From: Burhinus oedicnemus
Taxonomy: Eukaryota; Chordata; Aves; Charadriiformes; Burhinidae
Assembly: GCA_008921705.1 (NCBI GenBank)
Contig: VFFE01006594.1
Location: 532,598 to 596,597, forward strand
DNA: 64,000 bases
Reading direction: 5' to 3'
Below are positions 24,394-35,750 of the stretch, one piece after another. The notes beneath the pieces are model-generated. The model saw nothing but the letters and a program-made list of their open reading frames with translations. It had not been told where the DNA came from and searched no databases. The position numbers and the translations under genes were made by a program. Numbering within the stretch: position 1 is the first letter of the stretch; each line of letters starts with the position of its first letter.

Positions 24394-24890
24394 ATGGGTT
24401 GTAGTGGGTCCCGGGAAGCAAACAGCATTTATGAAGCGAAGAAGCACTCTATACCTCTGCCAACAGAGAATGTTATGCTGCTCCGAGATGTTGCAAGAGC
24501 ACGCAAGCAGTGTGGGAAAAGTGCAAACAGAGCTGGTGCAGTGGGAACTACAAACGGCGTCACGTTATTTACCACGGGGGGCAGGAAGGTGTATGGAATT
24601 CCACACCACTCAGTGCCTGAAAATATTCTTCAGCAAATTATTAAACAATTCAACTGTAAGCAGCTAAAGGATAACAAGGTAGTAAGAGGCAGTCAGTGTG
24701 TTTCTGGCCAGATCAAATCATGCCAAACTGATCTAACCTGCTTCTCTGAGAGATTAACTGTCCCTACTGGACAAGAGAAGTCAGCTAACATATATATGTT
24801 GATTTTAAGTACAGCTTTTGATGTTCTCCATATGACATTCTCCCAAGCAAACTAAAGAAATTAGTATAGATCTTCACCCAGATCTGAGAA
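24394..24890 (+). pseudogene. Old CR1 LINE reverse-transcriptase fragment
   Basis: From about 24633 the DNA follows the CR1 reverse-transcriptase region: 'aaacaattcaactgtaagca', then 'aaatcatgccaaactgatct', then 'acagcttttgatgttctcca'. The plus-strand frame reads KSCQTDLTCFSERLT and LILSTAFDVLHMTF, matching the usual CR1 KSCLTNLI.FYDE and YLDFSKAFDTVSHNIL block at the RT palm. The key aspartate region YLDFSKAFD is degraded (MLILSTAFD), so it is inactive. The frame is open from 24394 to 24852 (153 codons) with no stop, although the part before about 24633 was not recognised. It lies 1 kb past, and in the same orientation as, the younger CR1 at 23.3 kb, but is more diverged, so it is a separate older insertion. 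Confidence 0.75.
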
Positions 24891-25112
24891 ACAACACAAT
24901 AATTAAGCTTTCTTCTGATTACAGTTTCTTTTTTTCTAAAACAGATCACTGGCGTAACAATCGTTACAGTAATGCCTAAAAACCATAACAGAGATCAAAC
25001 AAGACTGCACAAGACACTGTACACATTCATGAAAAGACAATTTCTGGCATTGCAGAGCTACAGTCTAAACAGTCAGGGCAAACACGGAAAATATCTTACC
25101 AGCACTGTCAGA

Positions 25113-25385
25113 GATGGGAAACTGAGGCAGAAAAAGATTAAGAGCCCGATTTTCAAATGAGCTCAGCATATTTGTTGCTGAGCTTGCTTGAAATTCTCGC
25201 CATAATCAACATCATGGAAATCACTAGATATTGAGCTCCTTTGAAAATCAAACTTCAATATGAAAATTTGGCCCACAAGTCTTTTGAAAATCTACATCAA
25301 GAGGCTTACCCAAGGTCACCCAGGAAGTCGGTGGCAGGGCTGGGAACTGAACTCACATCTTCTGACTCCCACTCTGGCGCATAAC
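25113..25385 (+). repeat. MIR/CORE-SINE-like element split by an insertion
   Basis: 'gatgggaaactgaggcagaa...gattaag' at 25113-25142 and 'cttacccaaggtcacccagg' followed by 'gtggcagggctgggaactga' and 'cttctgactcccactctgg' at about 25302-25385 are consecutive parts of the MIR-type consensus. They are separated here by about 160 bp of unrelated sequence. The outer parts make one element once the insert is set aside. Confidence 0.65.
25143..25301. mobile_element. Palindromic MITE-like insert within the MIR-like element
   Basis: The insert opens 'agcccgattttcaaatgagc'. GATTTTCAAATGAGCTCA at 25148-25165 pairs with TGAGCTCCTTTGAAAATC at 25232-25249 (17 of 18 complementary). A third related word, TTTTGAAAATCT, is at about 25282-25293, and GAAAATTTGGCCC (25262-25274) may be the far end. 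Old palindromic repeats with 'gattttcaaa ... gagctc' wording are common in turtle and bird DNA. A non-autonomous DNA transposon is the likeliest explanation, but the family is not identified. Confidence 0.5.
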
Positions 25386-26759
25386 TAATGTCACTCTGTG
25401 TTCTGTTTTAATTAGCTATGGGGAGATTTCAAACCAGAGAACGCTTTTGAAATGAAAGAAAAGAAAACCCTCGCAAGTGCACTCAGTTTCCTTTCAGAAG
25501 TATCCGCACAATGGGCTACCAGCGACTCACAAGCAGTAGGGACTTCTAACTTCTTTAACCAGCCCCTGTTTGAAGATAAATTGTTTGTTGTTTGCTTCTC
25601 ATACATAAAGGGATTCATTGGAGAACTGTTCATTTTTTCTCTAATAATATTTTTTTTGACTTGCACTATATGCCTCTGCCCCATACAAATATTTTTCTAG
25701 TGACAAATGAGGATAGAAAAAGGAAGCCTGCAGAGTGCAAAGGCTCCTAAGGATTAGTAGACAACCTCTGGGGCAAGGAGTGGAGACTTACGCTATTGCT
25801 TATTATTACTACATTTTTCCCTAGGTAGAGAGACTTGTTTGAAGTGGTTTCCTTGCTAATGCAGTGGCAGAGCAAACTATTTACTTTGCATGTATATGTG
25901 GTTGCTTCAGTACCTCTCTTGCTGTTCCTGTGGAACACCTAAGATGCACTGTTTTCAGCAGTCCACAAGTTCCTTCTGGAACACCCAAATTCTCCATGTT
26001 TTCCCTGGCTTTGGCAGCATCCATAAGTCTCTAAGCATCTTTCCTGACAAGTCTTTGTCAGAGAACTACTGCAGTCATCTCAAGAACAACAGAATATAGA
26101 AAATTATAACAAAGGTGGAAAACAAGCCAAAGCTAGAGTAGGTGTCTGCAGCAGCTCATTTTAGTCCAATGCACTTTGCTAAAACCTGGATGTGGCATTA
26201 TTTTGTCAAAGACAGAATAATAGGTTAGTATTTCTATTCATATTTTTCCCATCAAAAGCTTTAGCCTACTTTCCTGTAAAAGACTATGCAGGTTGGTATG
26301 TCGGAAGAGCTCTTCAAAAGGAGGAGCAGGTCATTTCCTCAGCTCTCTGACCTTGATACGCTGTCTGTGATCCCAGGAGACTTCTGAATTCACTTTGTTG
26401 TACACTGGGAATCTCACTGATAAAAGCTGACGAGACTTTTGCCCAGCTTTCCTCAGCCAGAAAGCTACTTGGTGGACAGAAACAGAAATTCTGGTTCATG
26501 CTGATGGCTGGAGATTTCATAAAAGAAGAGCTTTTGGGTTCATTATTCCCAGATTTCTGTCAAAAGCAGAAAAATGGCTTTCCTTCCTCTTTCCAACTTT
26601 CAGTCTTCTTGTACTTTTTTAGTGCTGTTTTCAAATCTGCTGCCTACTTTGGGGTATGTTTCTCTGGGGCTCAGAACAGTACCTGACTTCTCTGTCAAAA
26701 GCACTTTCCACTTTCTCCTCTTCATAATTTTCACCGCTACAAGTTCATGTGTCCAGCTG

Positions 26760-26798
26760 TGGTGTGGTTTGGGCTGGACTGGCCACTGAAACAAGCTG
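26760..26798 (+). repeat. Avian LTR-start-like fragment, copy 2
   Basis: It matches the 15792-15830 copy at 35 of 39 positions, including the shared core GGCTGGACTGGCCACTGAAA. It is followed by a short tandem AAGCTGC AAAGCTGC AAAGC. The flanks of the two copies diverge quickly, so either both are truncated or only the start of the element is conserved. Confidence 0.5.
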
Positions 26799-27424
26799 CA
26801 AAGCTGCAAAGCTTGTTTAAGTTTAAAAACAACTTTATCTAGAAGGCCAAGAAACACTTCACTAAAGACAAAACATAATAGGCATGTGAAGCAAACAGAT
26901 GGTCAGTGAGAGAGATGGTGTAGAAGCAGCATGTTTGTTTCTACAGATTAGTTGGGCATACAGTTTCTACTTATAGAGCGTTTTTAGTTTCTTTTAATCA
27001 GTAAAAATATATTATTAGCTTTAGTTTAGCACCATTTCACGGATTACTAGTGTTTCTACAATGGAAGTCATTAAAGGGGGGGTTGAGGGAGGGCAAATTT
27101 ATTTTACAGGGCTCCCTTCCTTCAGAAGAGTGTTTCTCGTGTAAGGGACAGCACAAGAAAAAGCAAAGGGACACTTAGGGGAGAATCAGGGAAGCTGACA
27201 ATGGAGGTGGGCAGCGCTGCCCAAGCAGAAGGGAAGTAGGTGACCCCATCAAGTTGCAGGGTGCGCTGCTGGGTGCGGCAGCGGTCTGAAGGTCCTCATG
27301 GGTGAAGCATTCCCAGAGCCTACTCCTGCAAGAGCCCTATCTGTCAGGTTCTTTTTTCCCATCTTATCTTTCTCTTGTTTCACTCCACACCCTCCTTTTC
27401 TTGTATGGCTTTCTCATTGTCTTG

Positions 27425-27535
27425 TCTCACTTATCTTGGATCGCAAGCATTCTGGGGCAGGGAACACATCTTTATATAGTAAAGAGGCAGTGCTTTTATG
27501 GCACTATATGCATAATTAATAATAATTCATTCAGT
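27425..27535 (+). repeat. Old CR1/L3-like LINE 3'-end remnant
   Basis: 'gcaagcattctggggcaggg' followed by an A/T-rich end with 'aattaataataat' resembles the old amniote L3/CR1-type end ('gtaagctctttggggcagggac ... aataataat'). It is weakly conserved and the boundaries are approximate. Confidence 0.4.
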
Positions 27536-30500
27536 ATATAAAGTGAAATTTCTCAAATAAGTATTAAAAATCACTTGCCTAGAAGAGGGCATCTCTTCAG
27601 TTAATGAAAAACATTACTGAAAATCTTGGGGTTAACCTTAAAGTGTATGCTTAAAACAAACCACGGCCACTGTTAAACACCCGGGTTGCACATGTTCTGG
27701 AATGCTGATTGAGCAGGCTTATGTGGGATCATCCAACACCTTTGCAAGCTGATGAATCTGAATAATTAAGCTCTCCCTCATTACAGGTCTCCAAAACACA
27801 TTAATCAGGTCTCCACAAAAGTAAAGTTCACTCCTGAGACAAGAATAAATCTTTGACTAATCGGGTGTTTTGATCAGCTGGATTTGGTAAACTGAGGCTG
27901 CATTTGAGATATCAGTATTGACCATATACAATATTATATGCTGCCATGTAAGTTATGCATTCTCCTGTCTGCATACTGACCCAGCAATAGAACTTACAAT
28001 GTACTCTATCTCTTTTCATTTTTGTCAAGTGTGAGTTTCTAAGGACCTTATGAAATACTTTCTCCTCTTCCAATAAAATAACAAACAGAGTGGTTGTTTG
28101 GTTTGCTTTTTTTGTAACTAGGGAATTTGACTCTATTATGATCCTGACCATGAGATGAGCTTCACAAAGGCAGTACCAGCAGTCTTGTCAATTGTGTTGA
28201 ACAGTCATCTTCTTGTCCCTAAGCTCACTGAAGGATGAAAATCCCTCTTTACATATGCTGCTGTCATGGCTAACACCTTGAAAAGAATTTTGTCTAGTTT
28301 GTTGATCACACGAAATTTAGAATTTAAGTAACACTTAGACAAAGCATATCCATGCATGAAAAATCAAATACAATTCTAAATATCAAATAATACAAAAATA
28401 CTTTTGAAGATGCAGGGGAAATTTTATTTGGAGGAACATTATTAGAATCCTGCTCACACTGATCTAAAACCCTGAAAAAGGAACAGAAATCAGGCAGCAC
28501 TAACATACTAAAACTGGTATAAACCAGTAGCATTAGCACAACCCCACTACACTCTTGCTTTAATCCTGCAAACTTGTCTGGCACAGGTAGCCACTGGCAT
28601 CTTTTCTACTATGCAACATCGTATAGATCTAGTTATTGGAGGCTTGAACATTTAAAGTGGGTTGAGCATTATAATATTGTAAAAACAAGTTTCTAACTGA
28701 AATCTTAGTTAGCAGTACAACATCACTCATTTCTTTCCAAAATGAATTAACTATATTGAGATAATGCACAGCCCTAGTGCTTTATGTAAAAATTTTTGAG
28801 ACAGAGCACTTAACCAACCAAGAGAAACTTATACTCAAATGTGATTTGAAATGATGAAAACTTCCTTATCAGAGGCCAACATCAGATTTAATCCGTTGAG
28901 CAATACTTGTGATTAGTACACAAATAGATGGGTGGAAATGCAGAGAGTTATTAACATTTGAGAAATTAGGAAACCTTATAATCAAAACATTATTTTACAA
29001 ATTGATTTAAATACAGAAGAGGAATATGTTCAGGCAGGTCTTCTATTGCAGACATTTTATTTCCCTTTGAAACTTAAAAAAAAGAAGAAGCAAAAGAGGA
29101 CGACAGACATGTCAATGGTTGAATGGGTGGGTGGGTCTTCCTGTGAAATGAATCACATTTTCCATTCAGTTTTATGAAGTCTTGCTTCAAGCATGCCTGT
29201 AATTACTATTTGTTGCAATGGCACACCAGTCTGCCATGCAGTACAGTTTACAAGGACTTGCTAGTTTTCTGAGGGTGCGAATCTCTTTTGGGGACACAAA
29301 TTGAAATGTGGGTCCCTCCTTCAGCATGCACACGTGGGCTGGGAGAGCTGACAAAGAAATTTTAGTATAGGATGGTCAGGAAGGTTATTTGGTATAATAG
29401 TGCGAATTGCTAACTGAAGATGTATAGTATCATCAGCACAGACTGAGACAACTATCTGAATCCTGTGGCCAAAGTTAGCTCTGCCTCAGAAGCTGTTACT
29501 ACAAGGACACACAAACCAACCCAGATTATGGCCTGTCTTTGTCAGTCTTGATGTTTTATATAACTTTCCATTAATGCCTTGTTTGAGTACCTGCTATGTA
29601 AAATTAGAAGTGATTCTTTCACGAGTCACTCCACACCAAAGGTGCCCAGCCACTGCGTTGGCAGAGAGAGCACCGCATTAGGTGCTGAGAAGTCATATAG
29701 TGCTTCAGGAAAGTCAGCTAACTAGCAAAGGGATCTACAGCTACCACCGACCTTGAAACTGCGAAAGATATCACACAGCACATGCTGATGACAGCATTTC
29801 ATATCTCTCATATTTGGCAGTTTGGTGCTTTATTCTGCAAAAGCCTCCTAACACCAGAGATTGAGACTTCTTGGGCTCTCTGAAGTTCAAAGCTCTTTCT
29901 TTCAAAACAATAGCAGACAGCATTGTTTCTTTCAAAATATGTCAGGAAGAGAAAGCAATAGCGCCACTCTTTCCCTTTCTTTCAATAACTAAGAAGATAT
30001 AGAAAAAAACTTCAGTTATTCTTGGGTAGCTTGCAGCCCTACTGAGGAAAAGTAGGGGGCCACTCTGACGTCTTCTGCTGAAGCTGGACCCCTGAGCAGC
30101 TGGAGCAACTGGCTGAAAACAAGAGCCAAAAATCCAGAGCACGATTTTGCAGCTCCAAGAGCACCCTCCTCATTCAACCAGGAGGGAGAAAGTTTTGAGC
30201 TCCTCCCTTAGCTGCCTGGGTTATTTCTAGTATCTATTCACATGCTGCCTAATGTAAAATGCAGTCCTCAGGAACTTGAGGGCAGTACCAGTGCCAACAC
30301 CTAGCTGTGTGCCCCAGCCACTAAAAACCAAAAACATTAATTTTTGCTCGGTTTCCTCCTGCCACCTCTGCTCTTTTTGAAGAGAAGAGGGAACAGGGGT
30401 CTACACCCAAATAAACAAATGCAATGTCTCAGTTCAGGCTTTTGGATTGCTCACTGGACACATGGAAGCGTCTCTCACAGCAACAGTATACGGCACAACG

Positions 30501-33384
30501 TACTAGCTGCATCCCTGAACAAGGTACCTGTGTCTAAAGAAAAGACAGTTTCATCTCCATGTAGCCAGTCCCAATCACTTAGGTGTTCCATGCGTTCTGC
30601 TGCTTAAGCTTGTTATGTGTTGTAAATCCTACCCTTAAAGCTCTGTTTTCATTCCTTGTACAGAACATGTAGGCACCTAACTCAGCATTAGGCATTCTAT
30701 GATGTGACTTGGTCTTCTGATATTTTTAAGAAACATGCATTTAATTTTACAGATGTCTCCCCAACCATTCTTTCTTTTTCGTCTGACTCTTTCAAGGCTC
30801 TGTTTTAACATAGATTTGTGTATTCTATGGCAATCTCATTTAAAGTGCAGATTTTGTGTGCTCATTACAATGAAAAAAAGAATGAGGGGAAAAATAATAA
30901 CAAAAAAGCTTATAATCCAAACCTACACTTGCTTAGAAACGAATTGTGGAAAATACCCAACAGCTGAGCTATAGCGAACATTTTTTACCATGTTGACTGA
31001 TTCATTCAATTATCCTTTTTTCCTTTCTGCAACTACAAATACTGGAAGATACTTATTAAAAAAGATTTTTTCCTTTTTCAGGTTATCTGTGCTTTATATA
31101 TTCAATATATATAAGTCATTTAATGTAAAGCTTTAATCACTGTCTCCTTTTAGGCCGCTTCATTAGTATGGAAACAATGATAGATCCTTTAGAGGTAGCC
31201 TGAAAAAAAACCCCAAACCTTTCAGACTATATTTACAGAACTCTGCTAATTTAACATTTCTGTGTCACAGAGACAATTCATATCTTTTGTCACTACACTT
31301 TTATCGGTGAGTGACCTCAGCCACTCACATAGCTTCAACTACTATCTACAGTTCATACATGTGTCTTTCCTTTTCTAACCTCCCTCTTTTCATTTGGTCC
31401 TGTATCTCAACCCATCACTCTGCCATCTCATTTCACATACCTCAACACAGAAAGAGCTGAAATACAATTTTTAGGCCAGCATCTACTGTTCAGACAGATT
31501 TACACAACAGCCTACAAAATGCGGAATAAGAAAGTAAAAAATATTTAAGCTCTTTAAAGCCCAACACCAAACATGAATCAGAGAAAACACATTGTCTATC
31601 TGATCCTGAAGAGGGCCACCAATGATATCAATGGGGGATTCTGGAGCCTGGTGATGACAAGAACACAGGGATGCCATGCCTTTCCAATGATGGCTCATTA
31701 CTTCCAAGAAAGTCACAGAAGTATCTGTTATGCTCCTTAGAACTGGGAGTTGAATGGGTGAATATTGGTTTTACGCTACCAGAAAGAGAGCACCCCTTAC
31801 ATTCCCTGTCGATCCCCTATACTTCTTCCATTACCTCTAGGCATGCCTACATAGCGTTGTCTTTGATCACATATTTTTCCATGGGCACATTGGCCTGAGC
31901 TGGGCTAAAAATTCTGTTACCAGTATTTGCACTACCCAGTTTAACAAACTGCTTCTGCCCCTATTGGGACCACAGCATACACATACTCACTTTGACAAAG
32001 CCAATATCTGTGTCTTTCAACTTTTTCTCTCAACTGATGACAACACTAATGGGGAAAGGGAAATAAAGATGAGAGCAAATATGTAATATAAACTCATTAG
32101 AGTCAGAAGATAAAGAAAAGTATAAATGGAAAACTTGTAAGAAGAATAAAAGTATCTGGAAAAATAGAAAACCTATAGAAGAAAGACCAATGCCTTGAAA
32201 TTTGTCTAACATATTTGCAAACTGATTTTTAGGCACTTGAACAAAAATGTCCCGATTCTCGAGGTGCTCGTTATGCATAATTCCTTTCACTTGGGCCTCA
32301 GTGTTTCTAAGAAATCAGGACACCTACTCACATGTCTAAACACTGGGTCAGTTTATGACAGTAAATGCCATAACAGTGAATTGGCACCTCTTCCAAGAGA
32401 CGGTATTGTTAGATACTTCATGCATTGAATGAAACCTTATGTTAAAACTGGCCTTCAGTTTAGAAAATTAGTTATCTACAAGCTCAGAAGTATCCATCCA
32501 TACAATATTTTCCTGTCTTCATACAAAGTGTTCCAACAAAAGTAATTCTTTATCCACATATGAATGCAATTATTTACACAGGAGGAACACAGTCTGCTAC
32601 CAAAAGACCTTCTTTACTTTCCAGAAGTCCACATTTTCTCAAGCACAAAACAAATCCCTTTGTGCTTATTTTTTTGGGACAAGAAATAAACACAACGACT
32701 ATAAAATAGCAGTATTCTCCAAAGACATAATGAAGTCATACATGTCATTAAAGTTTAGTCAATCTGCTCGAAATCCTCTAAGGCAAATACATTCAAGGTT
32801 AACGCAGTCAGCTCTGCTCTTCTACAGATTATATGACTTTATCTCCTCTGAGAAATGTAGATTTGACCTTCAAATTCTGCAAGTAACTAGGAATTTCAAA
32901 TTAAGCATACGCAGCTAGTTTTTGACACCAAGATATCTTTTCCACCTTTTCAGTAAAGTAGCTGGGTAGAATGAAACAGACCACCAATCCTGCTTTTATT
33001 GTTTCCCAACACCAATTTCCAGTTATTTAAGTAGCTTTTAGAGCACCTTATCTCAGTGTTTATCCATCTTTCTCCTGCAAGTCTGGAGCTGCTGACCTAA
33101 TAAAACTAGCTTTTTCATACTTCCAGGCTAGAAATATACTATACTGTATCATACATTTTACTCCTTACACTGACCCTAATTTGTCTCGACCTTAATAATC
33201 AGACTGCAACAACTGTGCAAATAAAAAAATCAGATTAACTTACATGATTCAATTTTCAAAATGAACACAAAAAAAAGGATGAAATATGACAGCTGTAAAG
33301 CTAAAGGAAATGTGTGAACTGTAACAACGTACACAATTATTACAGAGTCCTGATTTCACCAAATTATTGTAAACACACTTCATG

Positions 33385-33560
33385 TTTTCAAGAAAGGCTT
33401 TTGGTTGGCTAGTGGACTTTGAGACAGGGAATCCTGGCTTCCACTCCTAATCCTACTATAGAATGCTTCTGTCTTATTCATTAAATAATCAGTTTCTCTG
33501 TGACACTTTTTCCCTTAAGTAAAAATGGGAGCATAAAAATTTCCTTCCTTACAGAAATGT
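33385..33560 (-). repeat. MIR-like retroposon remnant
   Basis: 'gggaatcctggcttccactc', then 'aataatcagtttctctgtga' and 'cttaagtaaaaatgggagca' follow the order of the MIR-type phrase 'tcctgggttcaattcctgactctgc ... cctctctgtgcctcagtttccccatctgtaaaatggggataa'. The match is imperfect. Confidence 0.5.
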
Positions 33561-34915
33561 TCTCCTGTTGGAGAGAAGATTTGGGCATGAATGTGCTAAG
33601 TATTTCGATCAAAAGCAGACAGATTAGTTGTCCTCGGTTACAGAAAGAGGTATGGAATAAGTTTTACCAACCAGATCTTTAATAGCTTACCAATTCTAGT
33701 GTTACTGAGAATAAAACAAAATCTTTAAAAGTAAACAGTTACAGTTACCTAAATATTTTTGCAGTGCAAGCGCAGATTAAAAGAAACTACTGATCTCAGA
33801 GGGCTCAAGATCATTCCTAAAGTTCAAGGGAAAATGGCAAAGTTAGTTAAGTATTCCTGCCATATTTCTAAAAGCACAGTTAAAAATGTTTGAACGTCTT
33901 CCTAGCTTTTAAATATTTTTGTTCGCAACACAAATTAGCATTGTTTGCTCTTAATGATTTTCTCTTGGAGGATCTGCTCTCTGTATCCTGCCAATTGTTT
34001 CTGGCGGAGCTCAGCAAGGCCACAGAGCAATCTTTCTTTGCCATTTGTGGAGACCTGCCAGAAGAGGCCAAACAGGAGTTAAGACTTGATTTAAACAAGT
34101 CTCAGTTTCCATACAGCTCCCTGATTAGCTCCTTTGGCTAGCTACCACCATAAATTATATCAGAGCATTATGCTCTGGGACGGGCAAAGTGGGGGAACAG
34201 GAGGGGGGAAGGTTCACTATGTATTTTACCTGGTAGATACATGAAGAAGGATTTTAAGTGCAGGACTAAAAGTTAATTAATTTGTCCTGCTCAGATTGTG
34301 AAAGGCCACTTTTCTACAATTCCAGCAAATACAAAGACCCTCTAAAACTCTCTGCCCTTCTAAAACTGTTCAAGTAACAGATGACTTCGTAAGGATTCCT
34401 GGACCTCCCTTTGACCAGAATAATTTTAAAGAATGATGCTTCATCTGAATTACTTAAAACCTCACAGTATCACTGTAAATTAACTACCTTTCTTCCCAAA
34501 TTAAGTTTTCAAAATTTCATACCTTTAATCCTTTGCATCACTTCCCAGCAGAAGGAAGGCTCTCTCATAATGTGAACTTACTAACAGAAATTATGGGCAG
34601 AACGATAGCAATTTTCAGCAGATACAATGCTGTTAAATTGTAAGGCTTCAGACAGAAATTTTCTGAGCCAGCTGCCTGACTCTGGCTGATACGTATGTTT
34701 CAGCATCAAATCCAGCAAACGTGGTACAAGTCTGTTCTGAGATGAAACTAAGCCAAGACACACAGTAAGAATTTCAAAGATTAGCAAAATTGTGTTGTAA
34801 ATGATGACTTCAAGGTTCTCCAGTATCAGAAACTTGGCAATGAAAGGAACACCATCATGTCATGGATTTGGCACTTGGCATCCCCACACAAAACTGGGCA
34901 TATTAAAAGCTTAGC

Positions 34916-34931
34916 AAAAAAAAAAAAAAAA
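34916..34931. repeat. Poly(A) tract
   Basis: A run of 16 A in intronic sequence. No recognised retroposon body upstream. Confidence 0.85.
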
Positions 34932-35114
34932 TTGTGCATACCTTACTAAATTGTTATTCCTTAGGAAGTTAAAATTTCTAAGGATTTCCTCACAAGCATG
35001 AGCTGAAGTGTAGAAGGTTCCACTTCAAAGATTATTAAAGAAATAAATGTTTCTGCAGGACTAAAGAAAGATGCTTTTACATACTGAAAGCTGGAGAAGA
35101 GTCAGCAGTAGAAT

Positions 35115-35750
35115 CAGTGATCCCTCCTAGGGAACCCTGCTGGAACCAATTTTATTCAACATTTTCACTAATTACCCAGAGAAATGAGAAGTTGGTGAAA
35201 TCTCCAAGTGTGAGGATGCTATTAAACTCTTCCAGGTAGTCAGGTGCTGCCCTGATAATGAGAAACTACAGTAAGACTTTACAGAAGTAAGTGGTCAAGA
35301 CGGTGACAGAAGAGCTTCAATGTAGACAAATGTAAAGTGATTAATCGAGGGAAAAATAATCTAAACTATGCCTGCACAGTGCTGAATTCAGACTTTGTAG
35401 TTACAAATAAGGAAAGAGATCTTGGAATTGCCACTACCAGTCCTGAAGCAGCTCAATGTGCAGGACAAGTCAAGGAAGCCAAGAAGCTGCATTAAGAACA
35501 TGACAGTAAGTGCCTGCCTGTACATAAAACACTGGTGCACCCACATTTAGGGTACTATGTGCAGTTCTGTTTTTTGCAACCCAAGGACAAAGTGAAGTTA
35601 CAAAAGGTACAGAAAAGGGCAACTTGTATGATCAAGGAGAGGGACAAACTGCTTTTATATGGAGAGACTAAAAATGCTGAAGTTCTTTAGCCTAGAATCT
35701 GAGTCTGCAGACTATGCAGATGAATTGGGCAAGAATTAGGACAGTAAGAT
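35115..35750 (+). pseudogene. Old CR1 LINE fragment: RT C-terminal part and 3' region
   Basis: A diverged run of CR1 phrases is in order: 'ggaaccctgctggaaccaat', 'tttattcaacattttcacta', 'tgtagacaaatgtaaagtga', 'ggaaagagatcttggaattg', 'ctcaatgtgcaggacaagtc', 'gggtactatgtgcagttctg' and 'ggtacagaaaagggcaactt'. These correspond to the end of the reverse-transcriptase ORF, from after the LFNIFINDL-type region onward. Multiple stops and indels break the frame. It covers a different, more 3' part of CR1 than the fragment at 24.6 kb, in the same orientation. Confidence 0.8.

Noticed and set aside
24212..24667. 151-codon plus-strand frame overlapping the CR1 RT fragment in another frame.
   Set aside because: The frame carrying CR1 RT similarity is the one at 24394-24852. 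This one has no recognisable similarity and is a shadow.
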